The position numbers and the translations under genes were made by a program. This document shows positions 25,900 to 34,496 of a DNA stretch of 53,051 nt, piece by piece. The notes below the pieces were generated by a model, which had not been told where the DNA came from, did not search any database, and was given only the letters and a program-made list of their open reading frames with translations. This DNA comes from Verrucomicrobiota bacterium. Its GTDB lineage: Bacteria; Verrucomicrobiota; Verrucomicrobiia; Chthoniobacterales; Terrimicrobiaceae. Position 1 is the first letter of the stretch. Every line of letters starts with the position of its first letter. The DNA is taken from the NCBI GenBank assembly GCA_017305195.1, contig JAFKMU010000066.1:1-53051 (forward strand), in the 5' to 3' direction.

Positions 25900-26343
25900 A
25901 TGAAATGCACCTTCTGCGAACGCGAGGAGAAGAACACTGCGACCGAGCTTTGGGCGACCGACGACGGCCAAAGCGTCGAGGTTGCCCGCTCTCGGGATGT
26001 CAGCGTGGAAGATCCATGGAACCCGGACGGAAAAATCATCTGCGAAAGCTGCTATCAGCAAGGAAGGGTCTCAAGGTACAACGCCAGCGACCTTCTCGAA
26101 ATCCATACCCAGTTTGGGCTTGAGTACCTCCACGCCGACCAGCCCGAAAAAGCGGAGACAGCCTTTCGCGAAGCGCTTCAGATCAAAACGACCGCCGATG
26201 GTCTCGCCAATCTTGCTTGTTGCCTGAGCAAACTCGATCGCAACACGGAGGCAAAGAATCTCTACCTGCTCGCCTTGGACATGGATAAGGACCACTTCAT
26301 AGCCCGAAACAATCTGGCGAACATCCAGCGCCTCCACCGGTAA
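25900..26343 (+). CDS. Zinc-ribbon plus TPR-like protein
   Basis: 147 residues from the ATG at 25900. N-terminal zinc ribbon with CTFC (Cys3, Cys6) and CESC (Cys48, Cys51), then two tetratricopeptide-type repeats: LLEIHTQFGLEYLHADQPEKA and NLACCLSKLDRNTEAKNLY, ending with ARNNLANIQRL. It is probably a small protein-protein adaptor; partner unknown. It is divergent from the transposase gene, with about 100 bases between them. Confidence 0.7.
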   Translation: MKCTFCEREEKNTATELWATDDGQSVEVARSRDVSVEDPWNPDGKIICESCYQQGRVSRYNASDLLEIHTQFGLEYLHADQPEKAETAFREALQIKTTADGLANLACCLSKLDRNTEAKNLYLLALDMDKDHFIARNNLANIQRLHR

Positions 26344-26455
26344 ACAGCCCCAAGGGGTCACTCCCTGAGATTCCCCCCGCCAAAGAACCCTCACGTCTAC
26401 CTCTCTCCAGCCCCCGACGACGACTGCCCCAACAGTCTCCCGCCCGATCTTGTTT

Positions 26456-26480
26456 GCATACCTCATGGTTCTAGGTATGC
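26456..26480. promoter_or_regulatory. PadR operator candidate
   Basis: Perfect palindrome GCATACCT (26456-26463), nine-base spacer, AGGTATGC (26473-26480), ending eight bases before the ATG of the PadR gene. Placement and symmetry fit autorepression by the encoded regulator. Confidence 0.7.
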
Positions 26481-26488
26481 TTGGCTCC

Positions 26489-26827
26489 ATGAAACCGAGG
26501 AGCAACCCCGACTTCTTCAACGGCGTGCCCGAGTTGCTGATACTGCAGCTCATTTCCGAGGGGGAAAAGTACGGCTACGAGCTGGTGCGCCTCATTCGGC
26601 TGCGCAGCAAGGAGCAGTTTTCTCTTGGAGAGGGTAGCATCTACCCCATCCTGCACTCCCTTGCGGAGACCGGAGAGCTGTCCACCCGCGAGGCCGTCAC
26701 CGAGGGGCGGCGACGACAATACTACAGGATCACGGCCAAGGGCCGCCGCAAGCTCGCCTCCATGCTCGCGCAATGGCAGTCCGTCACCCAGGCCGTCACC
26801 TCCACCCTCGCCCCCTCCCATGTCTAG
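26489..26827 (+). CDS. PadR-family transcriptional regulator
   Basis: 112 residues from the ATG at 26489. Winged helix with the conserved PELLILQLISEGEKYGYELV, LGEGSIYPILHSLAETGEL and GRRRQYYRITAKGRRKL blocks, followed by the short coiled C-terminal dimer helix. PadR proteins usually repress neighbouring genes. Its last eight bases overlap the start of the next gene, so the two are made together, and a palindrome sits just upstream. Confidence 0.95.
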   Translation: MKPRSNPDFFNGVPELLILQLISEGEKYGYELVRLIRLRSKEQFSLGEGSIYPILHSLAETGELSTREAVTEGRRRQYYRITAKGRRKLASMLAQWQSVTQAVTSTLAPSHV

Positions 26828-27530
26828 CTTTTCCTCCCGCCTGAAGTATTGCCTCACCCAACACCGCCTGCCTGCCAGCTACATCAGCCGGACGGTGCTT
26901 GAGTTTGAGGACCATTTCCTCCACCTCGTCGAGGATGCCACCGCTCGCGGACTCACACCAGAGCAGGCGGAGCGGGAAGCTGCCGCCGAACTCGGCGACC
27001 CCCGGCAGCTCGCCGACACCCTCGCGCTGAGCTACAAGGCCAGCCGGTCTCCATGGCGACAGGTCCTGGCCAATCTCTGGCTGGACCGGGGCGCGCTCAC
27101 GCTCCGCCTCATCGGCGCATACTCCGTGCTGAGCGCGGCCCTCGGGCTTTTCTTCACATGGAGCTGCATGCCCGGGGTCCTCGCCCGCCATGCCGCCAAG
27201 GGCAGTACACCGGAAGCCTTTCTGCCTGCCTATTTCACGATGACAGGCATCTCGACCGTGATCCTCGCGCTGCTTCTCGTCACCGGTATCCGGATATTCC
27301 GCCAGCAGCGAAGCGCTCTCACGGTCTTCACCGTCGCGAGCGTCCTGCCCATCGTTATGATCTTTCTTACCGGTGCAGCTTGGTTGTCTCCTTCGCTGGG
27401 ATTGAGCATCGCTGCCGCCACCGGGGTTTCCCAGATGGGACTCACGCTTTTCGTCATCACCCTCTTCCCTCTCTGGGCTCCGCTCGCCGCCGTCTGGGCC
27501 CTCCGACGCGAAAAAACGCTTTCCGAGTAA
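26820..27530 (+). CDS. HAAS-type domain membrane protein
   Basis: 236 residues from the ATG at 26820, overlapping the PadR stop by eight bases. Residues 1-70 form a HAAS-like helical domain (VLEFEDHFLHLVEDATARGL, EREAAAELGDPRQLA), the usual partner of a PadR gene; the rest has four membrane helices with FPLWAPLAAVWALR at the end. PadR/HAAS pairs are thought to sense membrane or envelope stress, with the HAAS protein controlling the regulator. No ABC transporter follows here. Confidence 0.8.
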   Translation: MSSFSSRLKYCLTQHRLPASYISRTVLEFEDHFLHLVEDATARGLTPEQAEREAAAELGDPRQLADTLALSYKASRSPWRQVLANLWLDRGALTLRLIGAYSVLSAALGLFFTWSCMPGVLARHAAKGSTPEAFLPAYFTMTGISTVILALLLVTGIRIFRQQRSALTVFTVASVLPIVMIFLTGAAWLSPSLGLSIAAATGVSQMGLTLFVITLFPLWAPLAAVWALRREKTLSE

Positions 27531-27573
27531 GCCCTCCCAGTCCGGGAGTCGAGAGCAGGACTCCTCCGAAATT

Positions 27574-27915
27574 CTACGCCGCCGAGAGCGCCCGGCGCGG
27601 GGGCGGCAGCGGGGCGATGAAGAAATACAGCACCGCGCCCAGCGCGTTGAGCAGGATCACCACCAGCAGCCACACGATGCGCTCCGTCCCCTCCAGTGAA
27701 CGATTGCAGAGCAGGTGCACCAGTCCGCCAATCCAGAACAGGGTCGATACTCCGGTCAGGAGAAGCATGGTTGCCATCACCGTGAAAGAGACCATTTCAA
27801 ACCTCGCCGCATTCCCATGCGAGACATCCGAGGACGACCCCGACATCACCACGATAATGTCGATGCCGACCATACAGATCAAAAACGCGATATAAAAGAT
27901 CGGGAAAGATCGCAT
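27574..27915 (-). CDS. PLDc_N-domain small membrane protein
   Basis: 113 residues, three hydrophobic segments. The C-terminal block NRSLEGTERIVWLLVVILLNALGAVLYFF is that of the phospholipase D/nuclease N-terminal domain (PF13396), present here without the enzyme. Function unknown. Converges with the HAAS gene. (Motif spans about residues 70-98.). Confidence 0.75.
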   Translation of the reverse strand: MRSFPIFYIAFLICMVGIDIIVVMSGSSSDVSHGNAARFEMVSFTVMATMLLLTGVSTLFWIGGLVHLLCNRSLEGTERIVWLLVVILLNALGAVLYFFIAPLPPPRRALSAA

Positions 27916-28050
27916 CCCGCCTTAGCTAAGCTATTCACGCCGGGCGGTCAATCACCACGCGAAGCCGCGAGGCCCTCTGCCCCCATTTTCCGGCTTATCT
28001 TGCCCACATGCTTAGTCTGCGATAAAACATCCCTCTGCGCCCGCCCTCCC

Positions 28051-28665
28051 ATGAGACCCCTCCTTTTCCTCGCCTGCCTCGGCCTCGCCAGCCCCGCCAT
28101 GGCGGAGAACATCCTCGCCCCGCCGCTCTCCGGCATTCGGAACACCGACGACCTCGCGCAGTATCTCAGCCAGTCGGGCCGCCGCGTGCTCTATGAGAAA
28201 GGCGAATCACCCGTCCCGGTCCACATCCCCGCTGGCATCACCACCATCGAGGGCCTCCTCGCCTGTGACTCCGTGAAGACCTCCGCCGGACTCAGCGAGC
28301 AGGACGACTGGATTTGCATCCTCCCGGTCCCGGCGGTCTCAGCGCCCTTCCGCACAATGATCCACGGGCTCTCGCTCCGCGAAGCCACCCCCCGCGAAGC
28401 CATCCAGGCCGTGGCAAAGTCCACCGGCATCCCGCTCACCCCGCTCCTGCAGGACCGCGTCGCCAGCCGCCAGCGCATCACCATCAACTTCGACGGCGTC
28501 ACCATCCACGACGCCCTGCGCCGGATCGCCTCCGCCATCGGCAAAAGCAAATGCACCCTCCACCCCGGCGACCCCTTCTTCGTAAACATGATCGAATTCT
28601 CCAACCCGCCCGATCCCGCGCTCGTCCAGGCGCTGATCGCCCGGGAAAGAGCCAATACTCCATGA
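28051..28665 (+). CDS. Secreted protein with STN-like domain
   Basis: 204 residues from the ATG at 28051. Short signal peptide (RPLLFLACLGLASPAMA). The mature part contains LAQYLSQSGRRVLYEKGE and, near the C terminus, ITINFDGVTIHDALRRIASA, resembling the 'secretin and TonB N-terminus' fold. It could be a binding module, but no secretin or TonB gene adjoins. Its stop overlaps the next ATG (ATGA). Confidence 0.65.
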   Translation: MRPLLFLACLGLASPAMAENILAPPLSGIRNTDDLAQYLSQSGRRVLYEKGESPVPVHIPAGITTIEGLLACDSVKTSAGLSEQDDWICILPVPAVSAPFRTMIHGLSLREATPREAIQAVAKSTGIPLTPLLQDRVASRQRITINFDGVTIHDALRRIASAIGKSKCTLHPGDPFFVNMIEFSNPPDPALVQALIARERANTP

Positions 28666-29165
28666 GACCCCTCGCCCTCCTTGTCGCCATCGCCTGCGCA
28701 ATCGTCTTCATTGCCGTCTCGCTCCACGACTATCACCAGCTCCCCGACCGCATCGCCTCGCACTTTGACATCACCGGCACCGTCAATGGCTGGATGGGCA
28801 AGACCGCCTTCACCTCCTCCATGCTCGCCGTCGGCCTCGGCATCCCGGTCCTCTTCATCGCCGCCATCTACCTCATGCGTTTCCTCCCGACACAGTATCT
28901 CAACCTTCCCGGCGACTCCTGGCGCGACCCCTCGCATTTCCGCAAAGCCTGCGATTACTTCCTGACCATCACCCTGTGGTACGCCGCCGCGTTCCTCCTC
29001 TGGCAGACCGCCTTCACCCACCAGATCGTCGCCGCGAATCTCGCCACCCCGCCGCGCCTCGACGGACAGACCGCCGCTCTCCTCGTCGTCCCGATTTTCA
29101 TCCTCACCCTCGCCTGGATCATCGCCTTCATCGTGCGATTCTTCCGCCCGGCCTGGGGCGGATAA
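28662..29165 (+). CDS. DUF1648/SdpI-like membrane protein
   Basis: 167 residues with four membrane helices. The conserved block LPDRIASHFDITGTVNGWM, between the first two helices, is the DUF1648 motif. Relatives include SdpI, an immunity and signalling protein. Translation starts within the stop of the preceding gene, so the two are made together. Confidence 0.85.
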   Translation: MRPLALLVAIACAIVFIAVSLHDYHQLPDRIASHFDITGTVNGWMGKTAFTSSMLAVGLGIPVLFIAAIYLMRFLPTQYLNLPGDSWRDPSHFRKACDYFLTITLWYAAAFLLWQTAFTHQIVAANLATPPRLDGQTAALLVVPIFILTLAWIIAFIVRFFRPAWGG

Positions 29166-29369
29166 AATCAATCTGCCGCCAACGCCCGGCAGCGGCGAGG
29201 GCCATCCGACGCGCCGGCCGCTTCGGCAGCAGGCATCGCGCCGCCACCAGTCCGCCACCCTCGCCGGAGCCTCCATCCCCCTCGAAACCGAGCCCCCCGC
29301 ACCCGCTCTCACCGGACGGCAGGCCAGACGCGACCGCGCGTACGGCCAACGCCCCCTCTCGACTCGGTC

Positions 29370-29533
29370 CTAGGCGAGACTGGGACTTCGCTCACTGCCA
29401 AGCTGTCCAGTCCCGGAGAGAGGCTGGGGGAAGAGCTTTGACGGTTTTTGGAATCGGGACCAGATGAACTGATAGGGAGTCAGCCCGGCCAAGGATTTGA
29501 GCCGTTTAGCGAGCATCTGTCCCTGAATTGCTC
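29370..29533 (-). pseudogene. IS481-type transposase remnant (C-terminal end)
   Basis: The minus strand reads MLAKRLKSLAGLTPYQFIWS, RFQKPSKLF and a tail ending in a stop at 29370. The 'RRLKxLxGLTPYEFI' pattern is the C-terminal end of IS481/IS3-type integrase-core transposases. The frame is cut at 29533, exactly where a 165-base inverted-repeat element begins, so only about 50 codons survive. Confidence 0.6.
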
Positions 29534-29698
29534 AGAGCCTTTCTGAAAAAGGACGATGCTCGGATGGCAAAGGAAAATGTCTGGTCGGCAAGGCGCGGCG
29601 ACAGAGCGTATCCGCAGCGATACGTGAGGGAGCCGGAACGCAGCCGAAGGCCGTTTCCCCGCCGCAAGCCGTCGGTCGGCAATTTTCAGACATGCTCT
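29534..29698. repeat. 165-base inverted-repeat element (MITE-like), copy 1
   Basis: Ends AGAGCCTTTCTGAA (29534-29547) and TTCAGACATGCTCT (29685-29698) are imperfect inverted repeats. The whole element is a near-copy of 34319-34482: long shared stretches include AAAAAGGACGATG, GGCAAGGCGCGGCGACAGAG and GGGAGCCGGAAC. It has no open frame in common with the other copy, so it is probably mobilised in trans. Confidence 0.8.
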
Positions 29699-29728
29699 CA
29701 GAGGTCGGCTGGCTTGCTTTGCCTCTTA

Positions 29729-30370
29729 TTATTCTCCCACGAACGGCGAAGCCGAGAATGAAACCCTAAGCACACGGTTGTCCTCGTCCCCGCTCGCCAT
29801 GATATCAAATGCCGTCCCGAATCCATCCCACATGCCAGGCTCCTTTGGCAGCGGCGTCGCAATCACTGTTGTGCTGTGGGTCCAAAGGCCTCCTGCCCCT
29901 CCGCGGAACGGATTGGAGCAGGTACGCCTGACCGAAATGCTCAGGTCCGGCACTTCCAGCAAGGCCACAAAGTTCCGGGATGTCAGCCAGGGTTCCTCCG
30001 ATTTGCTGTCATCCGGCATCATGGTGATGCGGAGCGGGAAAAACTTCGGTCGGGATTCTCGTTTTGCAGGATCTGCTGGCACTACCTCGACCGCGATACC
30101 CACCACCTGGCTCGCGCTTTTGGACTCGGTATCAATCAAAGAAATATCGACGACGAGGGACCGTGCGGAATCCGGTATCTGGACCATCCACTGGAACGAT
30201 TTGATCCCGAGCAGCTCGCGCAATGTCGCCGTGGCCGGCTGCGGCTGCTTGTAGTCGTCAAAGGCAACAAGCTGATTTTCCGGCATTCCCGGCGGACGAT
30301 GATATTGCTGCTGCGCTGAGAGTGTGGTGCCAGCCGAGCAGAGCGCGAGGATGGAGATCAGGTGTTTCAT
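29729..30370 (-). CDS. Secreted hypothetical protein
   Basis: 213 residues from the ATG at 30370, giving a signal peptide (MKHLISILALCSAGTTLSAQ). The mature part is beta-rich with WMVQIPDSARSLVVDISLI, FFPLRITMMPDDS and FVALLEVPDLSISVRRTCSN. No family recognised. Follows the next listed gene on the same strand; both appear to be lineage-specific secreted proteins. Confidence 0.6.
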   Translation of the reverse strand: MKHLISILALCSAGTTLSAQQQYHRPPGMPENQLVAFDDYKQPQPATATLRELLGIKSFQWMVQIPDSARSLVVDISLIDTESKSASQVVGIAVEVVPADPAKRESRPKFFPLRITMMPDDSKSEEPWLTSRNFVALLEVPDLSISVRRTCSNPFRGGAGGLWTHSTTVIATPLPKEPGMWDGFGTAFDIMASGDEDNRVLRVSFSASPFVGE

Positions 30371-30481
30371 TTTTTGTCCAAGGTGAGAAATGGCCAGACC
30401 GTCCGCGCGAATCGCCGGACGAAGCGAAAGTCCGTGCAAACGCCGAACACGACCCTCGCGGCCATCAACTCAAGCACCCCG

Positions 30482-30979
30482 TCAGTCTTTTGTTTTATCC
30501 GAGCGGAACCAAGGTTGAAATTCGATCTTCCAGTCAGACGACGCCACCCCATCCTTAACGATGTAAGGATAAGCGGTGTTTTTGGAACTGAATATCTCAT
30601 CGGAATTGAGCATTGGACGAACCCAGATTCTGTTAACCTTTTCCGTTGAAGCAAGCGGGTGAAAATGTTGAGCGACATCATACATTTCCGTGATTTGCTT
30701 CCACATGTTTTTGCTGGGACTGGACGGGAGATAGTCAATATATAACGCTCGCTGGCCGGTGAGCGTATCCGTTCCCACCTGGATTGCCTTGATGGTTGTC
30801 GGCCTGCCTTTCTCAAATTCCAAGATCTGCGGCGATTGAGGGCTGTAGGGTTCATAGGGCGGATCGGCAAAAGCGGGAATCGCCAATCCGGCCAGTAATA
30901 AAATCGTGATGCGGGCGGTCCTGTGATTTTTGCCGGGAAACCCAGGGACATTTGCGAACAGACGCATGCGCTTCTTCAT
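30482..30979 (-). CDS. Secreted hypothetical protein
   Basis: 165 residues from the ATG at 30979: basic N terminus, hydrophobic ARITILLLAGLAIPAFA signal, then DPPYEPYSPQSPQILEFEKG and a soluble domain with TDTLTGQRALYIDYL. Start could also be the methionine four codons later. No family. Probably co-transcribed with 29729-30370, from which it is separated by 111 bases. Confidence 0.55.
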   Translation of the reverse strand: MKKRMRLFANVPGFPGKNHRTARITILLLAGLAIPAFADPPYEPYSPQSPQILEFEKGRPTTIKAIQVGTDTLTGQRALYIDYLPSSPSKNMWKQITEMYDVAQHFHPLASTEKVNRIWVRPMLNSDEIFSSKNTAYPYIVKDGVASSDWKIEFQPWFRSDKTKD

Positions 30980-31344
30980 GGACAACATCAACAGCATGAG
31001 CGCCCCGCGGTCTCCCCTCAACTGAAAACGCATCGAGCCTGATCTGGAAAGGATTCCTGGCTTCCACGCCATCCCCGATAAGGGAATGCACGTAACGGGA
31101 GCTCGTGGATATCCGCCCTTTCACCTTCGGATGTTCGATCTGAGAAACCAAGCCCCTGCCTCTGGAAATCCTCCGCCTCCGGCTTCGCCGAAATTCAGAA
31201 AAAATGCCCTTGCGAGCAAGCTGGCCGAAAAACAGGGGGGCAGCGCGAAATGGCGTCGAGGGCCGCCCGCCCGAGTCGCGCGTGAGGGACGTTGTCCCAC
31301 TCTCCGTCATTGACTCCCTGTATTGACAGAGTAACAAAGCCCTT

Positions 31345-32496
31345 ATGAAGATCGCCCTCCACACTTTTGCGGTCGCCTCGTCCCTGCTCCTCCTCGCCAC
31401 CACCCCCTCCCGAGCCGTCGACTACGCGCCATTCAACTACTCCGGCTCCGGCGACACCGTCATCACCGGCATCCGTGGCGCGAGCGCCATCGATGGCGAC
31501 GCCGTCATCACCGGCTCGCTCAGTATTCCTAATAGCGGCGGCGCCACCCAGGCCATCATCTACGAGGGCTCCATCTACAGCCGCGACGGCACCTGGACCC
31601 CGCTCACCCCCACCATCAGCGGCCAGACCATCACCACCTCCACCCTCTACGGACCCAATACCGGCTACTACGACCCATCGCTCGGCGTGAATGGCATCCG
31701 GGCCGTCGGCAGCTACAAATACTCCGAGGGCGGCTCCTACGACCACGGCCTCATGTACACCCGCATCGGCGGCGTCTCCACCTGGAGCCAGTTTGACGTC
31801 CCCGACTCCGTCGCGGGAGGAACGGTCCTTTACACCATCGCCCACAGCACCATGGGCAGCCTCGTCGTCGGCAACTACGACACCCAGCTCGACGAGGGCC
31901 ACGCCTTTGTCTACGACATCAACACCACGACCTTCCGCAACTTCCTCCCCGTCGTCCAGGGCATCGCCTTCGACAGCATCACCGCCTACGGCATCTGGCA
32001 AAACGCCAACGGCACCTACACTGTCGCCGGCGGCTACAGCAACCTCGCCAACAACGTCCTCGACGCCGGGTACCTCGTCGACTACGACCCCACCAAGACC
32101 GGCAACGACGCCTACACCCACTTCGCCTCCTTCCAGTACGGCAACCAGCCCCTCGCCTCGCTCATCTCGCACTTCGACGGCATCGTTGCCACCGACGATG
32201 GCTACAACCTCACCGGCGACCACGCCACCCTCGCCAGCCCGCAAAACCAGCTCGGCTTCTTCGCCCACGTCACCCGCAACCCGGATGGCAGCTTCAACAC
32301 CGCCGACTGGCTCTCCATCGAGTACCCCGGCAACGCCATCACCAGCGGCAACACCGTCTACGGCGACAGCGTCCTCGGCGTCTCCACCGGGTCCACCTCC
32401 ACCAGCTACATCGCCACCGTCCCCGAACCCTCCAGCCTCGCCCTCCTCGGCCTCGCCGGACTCACCGCCGCAGCCACCCTCCGCCGCCGCGCGTAA
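31345..32496 (+). CDS. PEP-CTERM protein with repeated beta-propeller-like blades
   Basis: 383 residues. Signal peptide (MKIALHTFAVASSLLLLATT, cleavage near SRAVDY) and the sorting tail VPEPSSLALLGLAGLTAAA followed by TLRRRA. In between, short repeats such as TVITGIRGASAIDGDAVITG, VVGNYDTQLDEGHAFVYD and YTVAGGYSNLANN recall the HAF-type extracellular repeats, predicted to fold as a beta-propeller. Probably an exported, exosortase-processed envelope or matrix protein. A TTGACA lies 22 bases upstream of the start. Confidence 0.85.
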   Translation: MKIALHTFAVASSLLLLATTPSRAVDYAPFNYSGSGDTVITGIRGASAIDGDAVITGSLSIPNSGGATQAIIYEGSIYSRDGTWTPLTPTISGQTITTSTLYGPNTGYYDPSLGVNGIRAVGSYKYSEGGSYDHGLMYTRIGGVSTWSQFDVPDSVAGGTVLYTIAHSTMGSLVVGNYDTQLDEGHAFVYDINTTTFRNFLPVVQGIAFDSITAYGIWQNANGTYTVAGGYSNLANNVLDAGYLVDYDPTKTGNDAYTHFASFQYGNQPLASLISHFDGIVATDDGYNLTGDHATLASPQNQLGFFAHVTRNPDGSFNTADWLSIEYPGNAITSGNTVYGDSVLGVSTGSTSTSYIATVPEPSSLALLGLAGLTAAATLRRRA

Positions 32497-32616
32497 ACCC
32501 AGGAGAGCAGCCGACAACACTCCCCCCCGCCTGGCGCCTGCACCCTTTACGCCGGATATTGCCTTCATCCCTCACACCTGCCCTCAGGTTTCCCTGATCA
32601 ACAACAGCCGCGCCTC

Positions 32617-33072
32617 ATGAGCTACGACCTCATGGTTTTCGACCCCAAAGCCGCACCTACGACCCGGGCCGGCTTCATGGACTGGTACCGCCAGCAAACA
32701 AAGTGGAGCGAGGACCATCACTACGACGATCCCGCGGTTTCCACCCCCGAGCTGCGCGCGTGGTTCCTCGACATCATCCCCCACTATCCCATGATGAACG
32801 GGCCTTACGCCTCCGAGGACGACAGCTCCAAGGTGACGGACTACAGTATTGGCCGATCCGTCATTTACGCAGGCTTCGCCTGGTCGGAAGCCGCACCAGC
32901 CCGCGAACTCACCTTCCGCCTCGCTCAGCAGCACCGCATCGGTTTCTTTGACGTCAGCGTCGGCAACGGCGGAGTCTGGATACCCACCGCCGACGGACCA
33001 TACACCTGCATCCACGGCCAGGGAGCACAGCAGCCCGACAGAAAGTGGTGGGAATTTTGGAAAAGACCGTGA
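32617..33072 (+). CDS. Conserved hypothetical protein (MSYDLMVFDP family)
   Basis: 151 residues, soluble, beginning MSYDLMVFDPKAAPTTRAGF and containing PMMNGPYASEDD and IYAGFAWSEAAPA. I recognise this as a widespread conserved protein of unknown function, found scattered in many bacteria. Its last four bases are shared with the GTG start of the next gene (GTGA), so the two are coupled. Confidence 0.75.
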   Translation: MSYDLMVFDPKAAPTTRAGFMDWYRQQTKWSEDHHYDDPAVSTPELRAWFLDIIPHYPMMNGPYASEDDSSKVTDYSIGRSVIYAGFAWSEAAPARELTFRLAQQHRIGFFDVSVGNGGVWIPTADGPYTCIHGQGAQQPDRKWWEFWKRP

Positions 33073-33521
33073 AGCCCGCTCCCGATCGACACACCTCAGC
33101 CCCCTCCATCTCCATCTGCGAGGAACCCATTCCCGCGCCCGACTACCTTCGCCTCGTCGCCGACGCCGGATGGACGCGCTTCGTCCATACCGATGCCGTC
33201 GACACAGCATTGAAAAACTCGCTCTGGAGCGCTGTGGCGAGGGATCAGTCAAACGGCGCGATCATCGGCTGCATCCGCATCGTCGGCGACGGCGCGATCT
33301 TCTTCTACATCCAGGACCTCATCGTGGCCAAGGCGTACCGCAAACGCGGCATCGGCCGCCGCCTCATGGAACACGCCGACCGCTACCTGAAGCGCACCGC
33401 CCCGCGCAAAGCCTGGGTCGGCCTCTTCACCCACCCGACCAAGGCGGGCTTCTACGAAAAGTTCGCATTCCACGGCCCACGCCCCAGCCTCGTCGGTATG
33501 TACAAGGCCACGAAGGCCTGA
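33069..33521 (+). CDS. GNAT-family N-acetyltransferase
   Basis: 150 residues from the GTG at 33069, which overlaps the preceding stop; an upstream GTG (33045) would run into the neighbour. The acetyl-CoA site is clear: YIQDLIVAKAYRKRGIGRRL followed by the helix MEHADRYL, and a C-terminal GFYEKFAF block. It lacks clues to its substrate; many relatives modify small amines or protein N termini. Confidence 0.85.
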   Translation: MKPAPDRHTSAPSISICEEPIPAPDYLRLVADAGWTRFVHTDAVDTALKNSLWSAVARDQSNGAIIGCIRIVGDGAIFFYIQDLIVAKAYRKRGIGRRLMEHADRYLKRTAPRKAWVGLFTHPTKAGFYEKFAFHGPRPSLVGMYKATKA

Positions 33522-33924
33522 CACCCCGCCTCATCGGTCGAGGCATCCGCGCCGCTCAGGATGCCACCTCCAGCTCCCCCCGTCCGAGTGCCCAAGGGGT
33601 CGGGCCTATAGTTTACATGTTTGCCCCCGGAGATGGCATTCGAGGCAATCCTCCCATGGTTCGCATTTGCGCAGCGAATCTTCAAATCGCGGCTCTTCTC
33701 TCAACGAAGCATCCGCTCACGCCCCCCCCTTCCCTGCCGATCCCCGGCAAGACGATTCTCCCAAGGCAAAGGGGGGAGTCACCCGTAGTTCCGCGGTCTC
33801 CCGCCCTTTCTCTCCTCTCGGCAACCAGATGCACTATTGACCATCAGCACCTTCCGCGCGACCGTGAAGGTCAGATTTATTATTGCACCAAGGAGTCCGC
33901 CCCCACTCTGTCACACCCCTCGCC
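33522..33924. other. Intergenic stretch with a partial repeat
   Basis: About 400 bases between the acetyltransferase and a small membrane gene. Contains the left part of an inverted-repeat element (33594-33702) and otherwise nothing recognisable; the open frames are proline-rich. Confidence 0.5.
33594..33702. repeat. Left part of a REPIN-like element, copy A
   Basis: Starts AAGGGGTCGGGCCTATAG and follows copy B (35061-35227) closely for about 110 bases, including GGAGATGGCATTCGAGGCAA, then diverges; the right inverted end is missing. Both copies contain a short frame starting MF(A/D)PGDGIRGN, which runs through a stop in B but not in A. Confidence 0.75.
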
Positions 33925-34245
33925 ATGTCCTGCCCGGAACCTTCCACGGAGCACAGCCCCCGCCCATCCGCCACACACCGCCTCCGGCGCAAAGCCGCCT
34001 GGAGCCTCCGCGCCTCCATCATCACAGGTTTCCTCGCCCTGGCTCTCTTCGTTCTCACGACCGTCCTCCTCCTCGGCTGCTTCCTCACCCGCATCGATCC
34101 CTTCGCCCACCGCGCAGCCGTTCTCTACCTTGCCCTCGCCGCTCCCTCCCTCCCTGTCCTCGCCTTTGCCAGCTGGCTCTTCTCCATCCGTCACGACACC
34201 CTCCTCCGGATGGCAAACGAAAAAAGGCCGGCCAGCGATCCCTGA
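33925..34245 (+). CDS. Small membrane protein, two helices
   Basis: 106 residues from the ATG at 33925. Basic N-terminal HRLRRKAAWSLRASI, helix FLALALFVLTTVLLLGCFL, and a second helix YLALAAPSLPVLAFASWLF. No family. Isolated on its strand. Confidence 0.55.
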   Translation: MSCPEPSTEHSPRPSATHRLRRKAAWSLRASIITGFLALALFVLTTVLLLGCFLTRIDPFAHRAAVLYLALAAPSLPVLAFASWLFSIRHDTLLRMANEKRPASDP

Positions 34246-34318
34246 TCCGCCCTCCACCAGCCCCGCTCGCACGACCAACCTCGGCCAGAACGACTCAGGG
34301 ACGGCGAGACGAAACCTA

Positions 34319-34482
34319 AGAGCCTGTCTGAAAAAGGACGATGGGCGGATGGCAAGGGAAAATGGTGGACGGCAAGGCGCGGCGACAGAGCGTATCCATA
34401 GCGATCCGTAAGGGAGCCGGAACACAACCGAACGCCGTTTTCCCGCCGCAAGCCATCGGTCGGCAACCTTCAGACAGGCTCT
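34319..34482. repeat. 164-base inverted-repeat element (MITE-like), copy 2
   Basis: Ends AGAGCCTGTCTGAA (34319-34332) and TTCAGACAGGCTCT (34469-34482) are perfect 14-base inverted repeats. Same family as 29534-29698. No target-site duplication is obvious. It ends 14 bases from the stop of the lipoprotein gene and could supply a transcription stop or an RNA end structure. Confidence 0.85.
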
Positions 34483-34496
34483 CGGCCGCCATCCTC

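Noticed and set aside
30852..31403. Minus-strand frame across the gap before the 31345 PEP-CTERM gene
   Set aside because: Overlaps two better supported genes and is Ser/Arg-rich without a domain.
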